A stretch of DNA of 64,000 bases from Candidatus Nanopelagicales bacterium (GCA_037045355.1 JBAOHO010000008.1:276928-340927), one strand, 5' to 3'; counted from the first letter of the stretch, positions 16,063 to 24,190 are shown. Notes: generated from the sequence alone by a model not told the origin. Numbers and translations: made by a program.

Positions 16063-16920
16063 ATGACCACCGTCGCCGTCGTCACGTGCCTGACCATGCC
16101 CGAACCGGATCCCGACCAGGACCTGTTGATGAGCGCTCTTTCCCGTGTGGGTGTGGAGGCGGAGCTGGTCGCCTGGGACGATCCCGCTGTCGAATGGCGC
16201 AGTTTCGGACTGGCCGTGATCCGATCCACCTGGAACTACATCGATCACCTGGCGCGCTTCACGTCGTGGGTGCATTCGACGGCTTCCGTCACCACCTTGC
16301 TCAACCCTGCCGCCGTCATCACCTGGAACACCCACAAGGGGTATCTGCAGAACCTGGCCGACCGGGGTGTACCGATCGTGCCGACCGCGTGGCTGCCCCA
16401 GGGCTCGACCACCCGGTTGGCGGAGGTCATGGATGACAACCTGTGGTCCGATGTCGTCGCCAAACCCGTCGTGGGCGCCGGCTCCTACCTGACAGAGCGC
16501 ATCCGCGACCCGGAGTCCGCCGACGCTGTGGCCTTCTGGAACCGCCTCACCTCCGAGCGGGAAGCCATGGTGCAGCCCTACATGCCGTCGGTCGAGGAGT
16601 ACGGGGAACGGTCGGTCATCTGGATCGACGGCGAACTCACCCACGCCGTGCGCAAGAGCCCTCGACTCGGTGACGATCCGGAGTCGGTGTCCGAAGCGCT
16701 GCCCATCAGCTCGACCGAACGGGAGGTCGCCCAGGAGATCGTGGCCGACATCCCCCACGAACTGCTCTATGCGCGGATCGATCTGATCCGCGACGACCAT
16801 GACCAGCCGCTACTGGCCGAACTCGAACTCGTGGAGCCGTCGTTGTTCCTCAAGCAGAGCCCCGCCGCCACGGAGCGACTGGTCCGCGCCATCAACTCGC
16901 GGGTGGCCGCCGTCAACTGA
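16063..16920 (+). CDS. ATP-grasp family protein
   Basis: A 285-aa ligase-like protein. VTCLTMPEPDPDQD and VIRSTWNYIDHLARF open the fold; VAKPVVGAGSYLT is the ATP-grasp lysine strand, VQPYMPSVEEYGERSVIWIDGELTHAVRK the central sheet, and YARIDLIRD...LAELELVEPSLFL the metal-binding end. It resembles RimK and DcsG-type ATP-grasp proteins. It probably joins a carboxylate to an amine; the substrate is unknown. Its 3' end overlaps the convergent lipoprotein gene by 8 nt. Confidence 0.8.
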   Translation: MTTVAVVTCLTMPEPDPDQDLLMSALSRVGVEAELVAWDDPAVEWRSFGLAVIRSTWNYIDHLARFTSWVHSTASVTTLLNPAAVITWNTHKGYLQNLADRGVPIVPTAWLPQGSTTRLAEVMDDNLWSDVVAKPVVGAGSYLTERIRDPESADAVAFWNRLTSEREAMVQPYMPSVEEYGERSVIWIDGELTHAVRKSPRLGDDPESVSEALPISSTEREVAQEIVADIPHELLYARIDLIRDDHDQPLLAELELVEPSLFLKQSPAATERLVRAINSRVAAVN

Positions 16921-17437
16921 CTTCCGCGATGATCGCGATCTCCCAGCCGTTGTCGCCCGCCACGGATGTGATGCGCATAGGCAGCGGCGGAGCTGTCTTG
17001 CGCTTCTCCCCGGGGGCTTCGTACCCGGCGTTGAAGGATACGAACGGAGCCAGATAGTCCACCGTCGCACCGTCCGCCGGATCGAGACGGACTCCGTAGT
17101 ACCCGTCCCCCTGCAACTGCGGCAGATAGACCCCGACGGAAACCGTGCGGGGTGGACTCGAGTCGCCGATCATCTTGGTGTCCGTCGTGAAAACGGTGGC
17201 GGAGTACGGCTGGCCCGCAGTTGTCACGCCGATCGACTCGGCGGTCCGTGTCCCTCTTTCGGGGAATCCCATCTGAGGGTCGAACACCGAGACCTGCACT
17301 TCATCGGTCCCGAGTCGATCCCGCGGGTCGGTGACGGACACGGTGAATTCGTTGTTGAACGTGGCGGTCCCGCAGGCCGTGAGAGACAGCGCGGCGATCA
17401 GGGACCCCAACGCCCCAGACAGTACCCGGCGAATCAT
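16913..17437 (-). CDS. hypothetical lipoprotein
   Basis: A 174-aa secreted lipoprotein. The signal peptide is MIRRVLSGALGSLIAALSLTAC with lipobox LTAC, giving Cys22 for lipidation. The mature part is beta-rich (EFTVSVTDPRDRLGTDEVQVSVFDP), with no recognised domain. GGAGGT precedes the ATG. It is divergent from the acyl-reductase-like gene and overlaps the ATP-grasp gene at its 3' end. Confidence 0.75.
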   Translation of the reverse strand: MIRRVLSGALGSLIAALSLTACGTATFNNEFTVSVTDPRDRLGTDEVQVSVFDPQMGFPERGTRTAESIGVTTAGQPYSATVFTTDTKMIGDSSPPRTVSVGVYLPQLQGDGYYGVRLDPADGATVDYLAPFVSFNAGYEAPGEKRKTAPPLPMRITSVAGDNGWEIAIIAEVS

Positions 17438-17452
17438 GGGACCTCCGTGCGA

Positions 17453-17458
17453 TACGTT
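17453..17458 (+). promoter_or_regulatory. -10-like hexamer TACGTT, leaderless start
   Basis: TACGTT lies six bases before the GTG at 17465, in the 27-bp divergent gap. Confidence 0.4.
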
Positions 17459-17464
17459 CGGCCG

Positions 17465-18550
17465 GTGGCTCACCTGCTGCTCACCGGCGCCACGGGCATG
17501 GTCGGTCGAGAGATTCTCGCACGCGCCGTCACCGGCGGCCGGTACTCCGACGTCTCGTGCCTGGTCCGCCCCAGCGACACCCAGTCCGCGCAGGAGCGAC
17601 TCGACCAACTGTGCCGCCGCATGGGCGTTCCCACCGGAGTGCGCGCGATCGCCGGCGACGTCCGAGAACCCGGTCTGGGCGTACCCGCCCGGAACCTGAC
17701 GGGTGTCACCCACGTGATCCACAGCGCCGCGTCGGTGTCCTTCGACCTCCCCATCGCGCAGGCCCGCGCCATCAATGTCACCGGCACCGCCAACCTCCTG
17801 GCCGCGTGTCGTCGGCTCCCGGCGCTGGAACGCATCGACGCGATCTCCACCTGCTACGTCGCTGGACGTCGCTCCGGACTCGTGTTCGAGGCGGACCTCC
17901 AGCGCCCGGTGGCCGGTTTTCACAACACCTACGAACAGACCAAGTTCGAGTCCGAGGAACTGCTGCGCGCCGCCATGTCCGATCTGCCCATCGCAGTGCA
18001 CCGGCCGTCGATCGTCGTCGGGGACTCGCGCACCGGCGCGACGGGGGCGTGGAAGGTCCTGTACTGGCCGCTGAAGGTCATCGCCCGGGGATGGCTGCCG
18101 GTAGTGCCGTTCGATCCTGACTGCACGCTGGACATCGTTCCGGTGGACTTCGTCGCGGATGCGGTACTGGGGCTGGCGGCAGATGCTCACACCCTGGGGG
18201 GAACATTTCACCTGGCCGCGGGGCCCGACCGCGACACCACCACGGGGGAGTTGTTCGGACACGTGTTCCGACTCCTCGAGCGGCGCCCGCCGATGCTCGT
18301 CCCTCCCGCCCTTTTCCGAGCGACCATCCGACCTGCCCTGATGTTGGCGCCGTCGCCACGATTGCGACGCACGCTGGCCACCGGCCTCGTCTACCGCCCG
18401 TACCTGGAACTGCGGTTGCAGTTCGACACGTCGGGGGCGGACCGGCACCTGGCGCCGCTGGGGATCGATTGCCCGCCCGTGACGAACTACATCGACACTG
18501 TCGTGCGCACCGCCATCGAATCGGATTTCGGCAACCGCGACGGACACTGA
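17465..18550 (+). CDS. NAD-binding_4 / thioester-reductase-like SDR
   Basis: A 361-aa extended SDR. The GATGMVGREIL NAD(P) motif is at the N terminus, THVIHSAASVSFD is typical of male-sterility and fatty acyl-CoA reductase domains, and catalytic Tyr-x3-Lys is in YEQTKFESE; VHRPSIVVGDS follows. The C-terminal ~110 residues resemble acyl-binding regions of the group. It probably reduces an acyl-CoA or modifies a lipid. GTG at 17465 is taken because a -10-like hexamer precedes it by six bases. Confidence 0.78.
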   Translation: MAHLLLTGATGMVGREILARAVTGGRYSDVSCLVRPSDTQSAQERLDQLCRRMGVPTGVRAIAGDVREPGLGVPARNLTGVTHVIHSAASVSFDLPIAQARAINVTGTANLLAACRRLPALERIDAISTCYVAGRRSGLVFEADLQRPVAGFHNTYEQTKFESEELLRAAMSDLPIAVHRPSIVVGDSRTGATGAWKVLYWPLKVIARGWLPVVPFDPDCTLDIVPVDFVADAVLGLAADAHTLGGTFHLAAGPDRDTTTGELFGHVFRLLERRPPMLVPPALFRATIRPALMLAPSPRLRRTLATGLVYRPYLELRLQFDTSGADRHLAPLGIDCPPVTNYIDTVVRTAIESDFGNRDGH

Positions 18551-18620
18551 ACCGCCCGGCATGCTGTGAGGTCAGGGCCGGGACTGTCGCAAGACGCCAA
18601 AACCTGGTAACCACCGAGGT

Positions 18621-20129
18621 ATGGCGTCATGGGAGAGCGTGGTCCGCACTCGGACGGAACTGTCCGCGGCCGAACGTGAGTACCTGTCGGCCCTGATCCG
18701 AGAGTGGTCACTCCTCGCCGACCTGAGCTTCTCGGATTTGGTTCTGTTCGTGCGCACCTGGGACGCGGCCGGCTGGTACGTCGCCGCGCATGTTCGCCCA
18801 TCGACTGCCCCCACCGCCATGACCGAGGACCTGATGGCCGCCTTCCTGCCGCGCTCCCAGGCTCTCACCCTCGAGCGGGCGCTGCAGTCGGCAGAACCCG
18901 CCCGCGGTGGTGGTGACCGTGCGGTTCGGTTGGGCAGCGCCAAAGTGCCCGAGCCGATCGAAGCCATACCGGTGCCCTTCGACGGCCAAGTCGTGGCCGT
19001 CATCGCCCGGTACAGCCAGATCGATCAACGTCGGCTCGGCGAACTCGAACGTCAGTATCTGAGTGCCAGCGATGTTCTCCTCGGCATGATCGCGCGAGGT
19101 GAGTTCCCGCTACCGACCGGTGGTCTGCTGGGTGGTGACGCACCACGCGTGGGCGACGGGCTCTTGCGCTTGGATGCCGACGGGTGCATCAGATACGCGT
19201 CTCCCAACGCTCGTACCTGTCTGCGCCAGTTCGGGATCGGTGACCTGCCCGCCGACTCCCACCTCGCCGACGAATTGGTGCTGTCAGCGCGTCGGCATGA
19301 ACCCGTCGACCAACTGCAACTGCGGATCGCCGCCGGCGAGGTCGCCGGCGAAGCCGAGTTCTCGTCGCCCACCGCGATTCTGACTCTGCGATCGCTGCCC
19401 TTGCGCGACAGTCGGGGACCGGCCGGGGCCGTCGTGCTCGTCCGAGACGTCTCCGACGTCCGCCGTCGGGAGCGGGCGCTGTTGTCCAAGGACGCCACGA
19501 TCCGGGAGATCCACCACCGGGTGAAGAACAACCTGCAGACCGTGGGGTCGCTCCTGCGGCTGCAGGCACGCCGACTTCCCGACGGAGCGCCGCGCTCCGC
19601 GCTGCTGGACGCTGTCGCCCGCGTCAGCACGATTGCATTGGTCCATGACTCCCTGTCGCGCAGCCCGGGTGAACAGGTCGACTTCGATGAGATCTCGCGG
19701 CGAGTGCTGGCTATGGCCCGCGATGCGGCGGCCGCCCAGGACCGGCAGCCACGCGTGAGCGTCGCCGGGTCATTCGGGGTTCTGCCGTCGACGGTCGCCA
19801 CCCCTCTGGCCATGGTCTTCGCGGAGATCCTGCTCAACGCGATGGAGCACAGCGGTGCCGACCATGTGCTGGTGCGGGCCGAACGAGAGAGTGCCGAACT
19901 GGTGTTGGAAGTCGCTGATGACGGTCGAGGATTCGATCCGGAGACCGCGGCGGGTCTGGGCTTGCAGATCGTCCGGACCCTCGTGACAGATCAGTTGGGC
20001 GGGACCTTGGAGATCACGAGTGGGCCTGGTCGCGGGGAGGAGGGCCGCAGGGAGGAGCGTCGCGGGGAGGAGGGTCGTCCAGAGGTAGCCAAGATGGCCA
20101 CCGAAGTGACCATCTCATGTCCGCTCTGA
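18621..20129 (+). CDS. pdtaS: PdtaS-like sensor histidine kinase
   Basis: A 502-aa soluble kinase: an N-terminal GAF-like domain (about 1-150), a PAS domain (about 170-285, RLDADGCIRYASPNA), HisKA_2 with phospho-acceptor motif IREIHHRVKNNLQTVGSLL, and an HATPase domain with N-box EILLNAMEHS and G-box DDGRGFDP. In mycobacteria PdtaS signals to the PdtaR antiterminator; pdtaR is not in this window. A 15-bp repeat inserts about 19 residues into the end of the ATPase domain, between SGPGRG and TEVTISCPL. It is convergent with whiB1. Confidence 0.9.
   Translation: MASWESVVRTRTELSAAEREYLSALIREWSLLADLSFSDLVLFVRTWDAAGWYVAAHVRPSTAPTAMTEDLMAAFLPRSQALTLERALQSAEPARGGGDRAVRLGSAKVPEPIEAIPVPFDGQVVAVIARYSQIDQRRLGELERQYLSASDVLLGMIARGEFPLPTGGLLGGDAPRVGDGLLRLDADGCIRYASPNARTCLRQFGIGDLPADSHLADELVLSARRHEPVDQLQLRIAAGEVAGEAEFSSPTAILTLRSLPLRDSRGPAGAVVLVRDVSDVRRRERALLSKDATIREIHHRVKNNLQTVGSLLRLQARRLPDGAPRSALLDAVARVSTIALVHDSLSRSPGEQVDFDEISRRVLAMARDAAAAQDRQPRVSVAGSFGVLPSTVATPLAMVFAEILLNAMEHSGADHVLVRAERESAELVLEVADDGRGFDPETAAGLGLQIVRTLVTDQLGGTLEITSGPGRGEEGRREERRGEEGRPEVAKMATEVTISCPL
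20031..20075 (+). repeat. 15-bp in-frame tandem repeat inside pdtaS
   Basis: Three 15-bp units (20031, 20046, 20061), about CGCGGGGAGGAGGGC, encoding RGEEG, RREER, RGEEG. The array is purine-rich and in frame. Confidence 0.9.
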
Positions 20130-20138
20130 GTTCGGTCC

Positions 20139-20220
20139 GCTCTCGGCTCAGGTCCCGCTCTTGGCTCAGGTCCGCTCTCGGTTCAGGTCCGCTCTCGGTT
20201 CAGGTCCGCTCTCGGTTCAG
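20139..20220. repeat. 17-bp tandem repeat between convergent pdtaS and whiB1
   Basis: About five units of GCTCTCGGTTCAGGTCC with minor variants (GGCTCAGG in the first two, and an extra C starting the second). The last unit supplies the stop codon of whiB1. No hairpin terminator is visible in this gap. Confidence 0.92.
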
Positions 20221-20468
20221 GCGGTGCGGGCGCGCTCGCGGGCCCGACGGCGCTTCAGGGAGCGGCGCTCGTCTTCGCTCAGACCGCCCCACACGCCGGC
20301 ATCCTGGCCGGTCTCGATCGCCCAGTTGAGGCAGGGCTCTGCGACATCGCAGGTGTTGCAGACGCGCTTCGCGTCATCGATCTGTTGCAGGGCAGGACCT
20401 GTGTTCCCGATGGGGAAGAACAGCTCGGGCTCTTCATCACGGCAGGCGGCGGAGTGGCGCCAGTCCAT
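20217..20468 (-). CDS. whiB1: WhiB family iron-sulfur regulator WhiB1
   Basis: An 83-aa Wbl protein. Cys9, Cys37, Cys40 and Cys46 would bind a nitric-oxide-sensitive [4Fe-4S] cluster; GVWGGLSEDERR is the tryptophan turn and KRRRARERAR the basic tail. The start (MDWRHSAACRDEEPELFFP) and spacing match mycobacterial WhiB1, which binds SigA region 4. GAGGAGG lies ahead of the ATG. A CRP-like site lies about 41 nt upstream, as known for M. tuberculosis whiB1. Confidence 0.95.
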   Translation of the reverse strand: MDWRHSAACRDEEPELFFPIGNTGPALQQIDDAKRVCNTCDVAEPCLNWAIETGQDAGVWGGLSEDERRSLKRRRARERARTA

Positions 20469-20488
20469 GCGGTCCTCCTCAGGTGCTC

Positions 20489-20501
20489 CCGGACTGTCCG
20501 G
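20489..20501. promoter_or_regulatory. 13-bp palindrome between the CRP-like site and the whiB1 RBS
   Basis: CCGGAC-T-GTCCGG is a perfect inverted repeat in the whiB1 leader. It could be an operator or an RNA hairpin; its role is unknown. Confidence 0.4.
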
Positions 20502-20508
20502 AAACGCA

Positions 20509-20524
20509 TGTGAAACGATTCACG
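20509..20524. promoter_or_regulatory. CRP/GlxR-like operator upstream of whiB1
   Basis: TGTGAAACGATTCACG matches TGTGA-N6-TCACA at 9 of 10 conserved positions. M. tuberculosis whiB1 is controlled by cAMP receptor protein through such a site, so the position fits. Confidence 0.65.
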
Positions 20525-20694
20525 AGCAAGGCCGAGCAGCAGCACGCACCAGGTGTGTTGCGGTTGCTACCAGACCCCCACGTTGTCGGCTCCAGACCGA
20601 CTCCTTAAGGGTTTCAGGTTCCCCGAGACCACACAAGAGCAACAGCCAGCGTGGCCGCCCATGTGCGTGAGGTGTTCGTCACACCTGTTTGCCA

Positions 20695-21099
20695 TCAGGG
20701 TTGCGAGGGCTGCCCCGGTTCGGCGTTGATGCGGTCCATGACCACACCGCCGAGGCCGATCACAGCCGCCGCCGTGATCACCACCCCGGCGGGGACGGCG
20801 CCGCCGGTACCGGTGGCCAGCGGGATGCCCACGGTCAGGGCCAGCAGCTGGACGACGACAAAAGGAACGGTGGACCACCCCGTGCCGCGCCAACGTCCCA
20901 CGGCCAAGGCCAGCACGCCGGCCCCGAACAGTGCGAACACGAGGATCTCGACCGTGACCCCGGCCGGAGACGATACCTCGACGGGCCCTTGCAGGCCCGA
21001 TGTCACGGCTACCCACGTGATGCTGCCCGCGTAACCGAGCAAGGTCAGCCCCTCGGCCGCGGCGATCACGGCTGTCACAGCCCGTGCGGTCGGCGGCAT
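20695..21099 (-). CDS. conserved four-helix membrane protein
   Basis: A 134-aa integral membrane protein with about four hydrophobic segments (VTAVIAAAEGLTLLGYAGSI; VEILVFALFGAGVLALAV; VPFVVVQLLALTVGIPLA; VVITAAAVIGLGGVV). It has no recognised catalytic motif. It lies between whiB1 and a lipid kinase gene, in a position like the Rv3217c membrane protein next to whiB1 in M. tuberculosis. Function unknown. Confidence 0.8.
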   Translation of the reverse strand: MPPTARAVTAVIAAAEGLTLLGYAGSITWVAVTSGLQGPVEVSSPAGVTVEILVFALFGAGVLALAVGRWRGTGWSTVPFVVVQLLALTVGIPLATGTGGAVPAGVVITAAAVIGLGGVVMDRINAEPGQPSQP

Positions 21100-21121
21100 G
21101 GGAACCAGCGTAGGTCAGTAC

Positions 21122-21127
21122 TACCCT
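21122..21127 (+). promoter_or_regulatory. -10-like hexamer TACCCT, leaderless start
   Basis: TACCCT lies six bases before the ATG at 21134. Confidence 0.45.
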
Positions 21128-21133
21128 CGGCGG

Positions 21134-22057
21134 ATGCGCGGACTTCTTGTCGTCAACCCGAACGCGACTACGACCAACGAGCGTGTCCGCGATGTCATCG
21201 TGTCGGCATTCCGCAGCGAGGTCGATCTCGACGTCGTCATGACCACGCACCCCGGCCATGCCCGGGAGTTGGGGGAGCAGGCATTGCGGGATGGACTCGA
21301 TGTCGTCATCACCCTCGGGGGGGACGGCACGATCAACGAGGTCGTCAACGGCTTGCTGGTCGATGGACCCGGCCCCAAGGTCCCGGCTCTCGCCACAGTG
21401 CCGGGCGGATCGGCGAACGTCTTGGCTCGGTCCACCGGCCTGCCGCGAGACGCCGTGGAGGCGACCGGCGTGTTGTTGGGAGGGCTGCACGGCCACCGCT
21501 GGCGCACGATCAGCCTCGGACGGGCGGGCGACCGGTGGTTCACCATGAACGTCGGCATGGGCTTGGACGCCGAGATAATTGCCGCCATGGAGCGGCAACG
21601 AGCGGCGGGGAAGAAGGCGTCACCGGCCAGGTACTTCGCCACCACGTTGCGCGAGTACTTCGCCGGGACCGACCGCAAGGAGCCGGCCATCACGATCGAA
21701 CAGCCCGGCGAGCCGGACATCGATCACGTGTTCCTGGCCATCGTCCAGAACTCCGCGCCCTGGACCTTCTTCGGGGAGCTTGCCGTCAATCCCAACCCGG
21801 GAGCCAACTTCGATGAGGATTTGGATGTCTTCGCGATCCGGGATCTGCGGGTGCTGCCGTCACTGCGTTGGGCGCGGCGTCTGCTCATGGGCAGCCAGGC
21901 CGACTCGACCAAGGGACTCTTCGTGGGACGCGACATCGCTGAACTGACGTTGAAGGCCCAGCGGCCGGTCGCCGTCCAGATCGATGGTGAGGCGTTGGGA
22001 GACCAGCAGGAGTTGCGCATCGTGAGCGTTCCACGTGCGCTGCGAATTGTGGTGTGA
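21134..22057 (+). CDS. diacylglycerol kinase family lipid kinase
   Basis: A 307-aa kinase of the DAGK/sphingosine kinase/YegS family. The nucleotide-binding VVNPNATT, the diagnostic VITLGGDGTINEVVNGLL, and PGGSANVLARSTGLP are present; the C-terminal beta-sandwich includes NVGMGLDAEII and VAVQIDGEALGD. It phosphorylates a lipid alcohol at the inner membrane face. The ATG at 21134 follows a -10-like TACCCT by six bases. Confidence 0.9.
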   Translation: MRGLLVVNPNATTTNERVRDVIVSAFRSEVDLDVVMTTHPGHARELGEQALRDGLDVVITLGGDGTINEVVNGLLVDGPGPKVPALATVPGGSANVLARSTGLPRDAVEATGVLLGGLHGHRWRTISLGRAGDRWFTMNVGMGLDAEIIAAMERQRAAGKKASPARYFATTLREYFAGTDRKEPAITIEQPGEPDIDHVFLAIVQNSAPWTFFGELAVNPNPGANFDEDLDVFAIRDLRVLPSLRWARRLLMGSQADSTKGLFVGRDIAELTLKAQRPVAVQIDGEALGDQQELRIVSVPRALRIVV

Positions 22058-22091
22058 CGAGCGGTCGCTCGCGGCCGGGAGGTGCTGGTGA

Positions 22092-22892
22092 TCAGTACTC
22101 GTCGAGCATGCCGCTGCGCAGTTGGGCCAGGGTGCGGGCCAGAATGCGCGACACGTGCATCTGAGAGATCCCCATCTCGGCTGCGATCTGGGACTGGGTC
22201 TGATTCTTGAAAAAGCGCAGCATCAGGATGCGACGCTCGCGTTCGCCCAGTTCGGCCAACAGCGGCTTGAGGGACTCGCGGTTGTCCACCCCCGCCAAGG
22301 CGTCGTCTTCGCTGCCCAACGTGTCACCCAGGCTGAGCGAATCGCCATCGTCTCCGCTGCTCGTCCCGGCGTCGAGAGACGCCGTCGCGTAGGCCTGGGC
22401 GGACTCAAGCCCCTCGAGCACCTCGTCCTCCGAGATCTCCAGGTAGGCGGCCAACTCGGCGACTGTGGGCGATCGTCCTGACGTCTGGGACAACTCCTGT
22501 GAGGCTCGCGACAAGGAGATGCGCAGTTCCTGCAGGCGTCGGGGCACCCGCACCGCCCAGCCGCGGTCGCGGAAATGTCGCTTGATCTCGCCGACGATGG
22601 TCGGCGTCGCGTACGTCGAGAATTCGACGCCGCGTCCGGAGTCGAACCGGTCGACCGCCTTGATCAAGCCGACGGTTCCCACCTGGACGAGGTCGTCGTG
22701 CGCCTCGCCTCGATCCCGGAATCGCCGCGCGAGGTGCTCCACCAGCGGCAGGTTCATCGTGACCAGCTCATCGCGCAGCGGCTTGTGGCGTGGGTCCGTA
22801 TCCGGCATGTTCGCGAGCTCGGCGAGGATCACGTGCTCGCGCTCACGGTCGCGTTCGGTCCAGCGGCGAGAGCGGCCCCGCGTCACGGTCAC
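22092..22892 (-). CDS. sigF: SigB/SigF-family RNA polymerase sigma factor
   Basis: A 266-aa group 3 sigma factor. Region 2 (NLPLVEHLARRFRDRGEAHDDLVQVGTVGLIKAVDRFD and FSTYATPTIVGEIKRHFRDRGW), region 3 (RVPRRLQELRISLSRASQELSQ) and region 4 (LLAELGERERRILMLRFFKNQTQSQIAAEMGISQMHVSRILARTLAQLR) are complete. The family drives general stress or developmental regulons under anti-sigma control. The GTG overlaps the rsbW stop (GTGA), so antagonist and sigma are coupled. Confidence 0.93.
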   Translation of the reverse strand: MTVTRGRSRRWTERDREREHVILAELANMPDTDPRHKPLRDELVTMNLPLVEHLARRFRDRGEAHDDLVQVGTVGLIKAVDRFDSGRGVEFSTYATPTIVGEIKRHFRDRGWAVRVPRRLQELRISLSRASQELSQTSGRSPTVAELAAYLEISEDEVLEGLESAQAYATASLDAGTSSGDDGDSLSLGDTLGSEDDALAGVDNRESLKPLLAELGERERRILMLRFFKNQTQSQIAAEMGISQMHVSRILARTLAQLRSGMLDEY

Positions 22893-23275
22893 TGGACACT
22901 CACCAGTTCTCGGTTCGCCTGCAGGGTGAGGGTCACCCGACCGTCCTCGATGGCGGCATTCGCCTCGGAAACCAGCGCGGTGAGCACGGTCCAGGAGAAC
23001 GTCGTCGTCCGTGGGGTCCGACCCGATGAACTCGTCGATGTGATCGCGATCAGCACACCGTCGTCGGTCGGCTGCCAGGAGCACTCGAGATCAGTGCCGG
23101 GGACGCTGTCGAGCAGCAGCAGCGAGATCGCCTCGTCGACCGCCAACGACAAGTCCTCAAGGCGTTCCAACGGAAAATCCAGTCCCGCACAGACACCGGC
23201 GGTCGTCGCGCGGGCCAGCGCCAGGTACGAACTGGCGGCCGGAATCCGCAGGTGAACGTGACCGGAGTCCGCCAC
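22889..23275 (-). CDS. rsbW: RsbW-like anti-sigma factor (HATPase_c_2)
   Basis: A 128-aa GHKL ATPase-fold protein. LEDLSLAVDEAISLLLLDS carries the N-box Glu-Ala region; the following strands (CSWQPTDDGVLIAITS) fit, though the G-boxes are degenerate. RsbW-type proteins hold SigB/SigF sigma factors and may phosphorylate an anti-anti-sigma. No anti-anti-sigma gene lies here. The GTG start is one base after the stop of sodN, suggesting a sodN-rsbW-sigF transcript. Confidence 0.8.
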   Translation of the reverse strand: MADSGHVHLRIPAASSYLALARATTAGVCAGLDFPLERLEDLSLAVDEAISLLLLDSVPGTDLECSWQPTDDGVLIAITSTSSSGRTPRTTTFSWTVLTALVSEANAAIEDGRVTLTLQANRELVSVQ

Positions 23276-23276
23276 G

Positions 23277-23687
23277 TCAGGCTTTCTTCGTTTCCCAGAA
23301 GATGTCGGCGATCTCGTCGATCTTGGCCAGGAGTTCGTCAGCGACCGCGACATCGGTCGAGCCCTTGGTCCCTCCGGCGCCGGCCAACTTCGTCGCCTCG
23401 TTGAACAGCGAGTTCAAGTTGGGGTACTTCTCGAAGTGAGGGGGCTTGAAGTAATCCGTCCATAGCACCCACAGGTGCTCCTTCACGAGGTTCGAGCGTT
23501 CCTCCTTGATGGTGATCGCGCGGGTGCGGAACTCGGGATCGTCGGAGGCGTTGTGCTTCTCGATGATGGCCTTGACCGACTGGGCCTCGATCCGGGCCTG
23601 GGCCGGGTCGTACACACCGCAGGGCAGGTCGCAGTGAGCGTGGACGACGGTGGTGGGCGTGAGATGGCGGATGATCCGTGAGAGCAC
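23277..23687 (-). CDS. sodN: nickel superoxide dismutase
   Basis: A 136-aa precursor. A 17-residue propeptide (starting VLSRIIRHL) precedes the mature N terminus HCDLPCGVYDPAQ, where His1, Cys2 and Cys6 bind nickel in the NiSOD hook. LWTDYFKPPHFEKYPNL and the C-terminal IFWETKKA are diagnostic. It dismutates superoxide in the cytoplasm as a homohexamer. GTG start at 23687 with AGGAAGG upstream. The processing peptidase gene sodX is divergent, 51 bp away. Confidence 0.97.
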   Translation of the reverse strand: MLSRIIRHLTPTTVVHAHCDLPCGVYDPAQARIEAQSVKAIIEKHNASDDPEFRTRAITIKEERSNLVKEHLWVLWTDYFKPPHFEKYPNLNSLFNEATKLAGAGGTKGSTDVAVADELLAKIDEIADIFWETKKA

Positions 23688-23725
23688 GATAGTCCTTCCT
23701 ATGCGCAGGCAACTGACCGCGACCT

Positions 23726-23731
23726 TACCCT
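23726..23731 (+). promoter_or_regulatory. -10-like hexamer TACCCT, leaderless start of sodX
   Basis: TACCCT lies seven bases before ATG 23739, which favours that ATG over the one at 23733. Confidence 0.4.
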
Positions 23732-23738
23732 CATGGGG

Positions 23739-24062
23739 ATGAACCCGCGAGACTGGTGGCGCGATCGGTCGCCCTTCCTCACCGCGGTGGTCACCGGGGA
23801 TTCCATGCTGCCGAAGTTCCGCGCCGGGGACTGGGTGCTCATCCGGCGAACCCACCGGGTCCGGTGTGGCCAAGTCGTGGCGGTCCAAGATCCGCGAGAG
23901 CCTCGTCGGTTGCTCATCAAGCGGGCGATCCGGCGCACTCCTCGGGGCTGGTGGGTGTTGGGCGACAATCCCGCTCGCTCGACGGACAGCCGGGACTTCG
24001 GAGCGGTCGCTTCCGGGTCAGTGGTCGGTCGGGTGTTGCTGCGGTACTACCGACGGTCGTGA
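23739..24062 (+). CDS. sodX: SodX, S26-family NiSOD maturation peptidase
   Basis: A 107-aa soluble S26-like peptidase. Catalytic Ser in TGDSMLPKF and Lys in RLLIKRAIRR; GWWVLGDNPARSTDSRDFG is the S26 box. It removes the NiSOD propeptide so that His1 is free to bind nickel. It has no membrane anchor, unlike ordinary signal peptidases. The ATG at 23739 is preferred; ATG 23733 would add Met-Gly. It is divergent from sodN. Confidence 0.93.
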   Translation: MNPRDWWRDRSPFLTAVVTGDSMLPKFRAGDWVLIRRTHRVRCGQVVAVQDPREPRRLLIKRAIRRTPRGWWVLGDNPARSTDSRDFGAVASGSVVGRVLLRYYRRS

Positions 24063-24190
24063 CATTCGGTGAATGCCTGGCCGTTCGGTCCTGTTCGAGT
24101 CGGGCCGCCAGGTGCCGCCGGGGCGGGAGTGTCGCCAGGTGCCGTCGGGTGTCGCCGGGGGTGGGGAGTGTCGGGCAGCTGCGCGAGTCC

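Noticed and set aside
17438..18562. An upstream extension of the lipoprotein frame to 18562
   Set aside because: It is antisense to the reductase-like SDR gene; the lipoprotein has its own RBS and signal peptide at 17437.
20689..21816. A 375-codon plus-strand frame over the membrane protein and lipid kinase
   Set aside because: It is antisense or out of frame with two recognisable genes and is Arg/His/Gly-rich.
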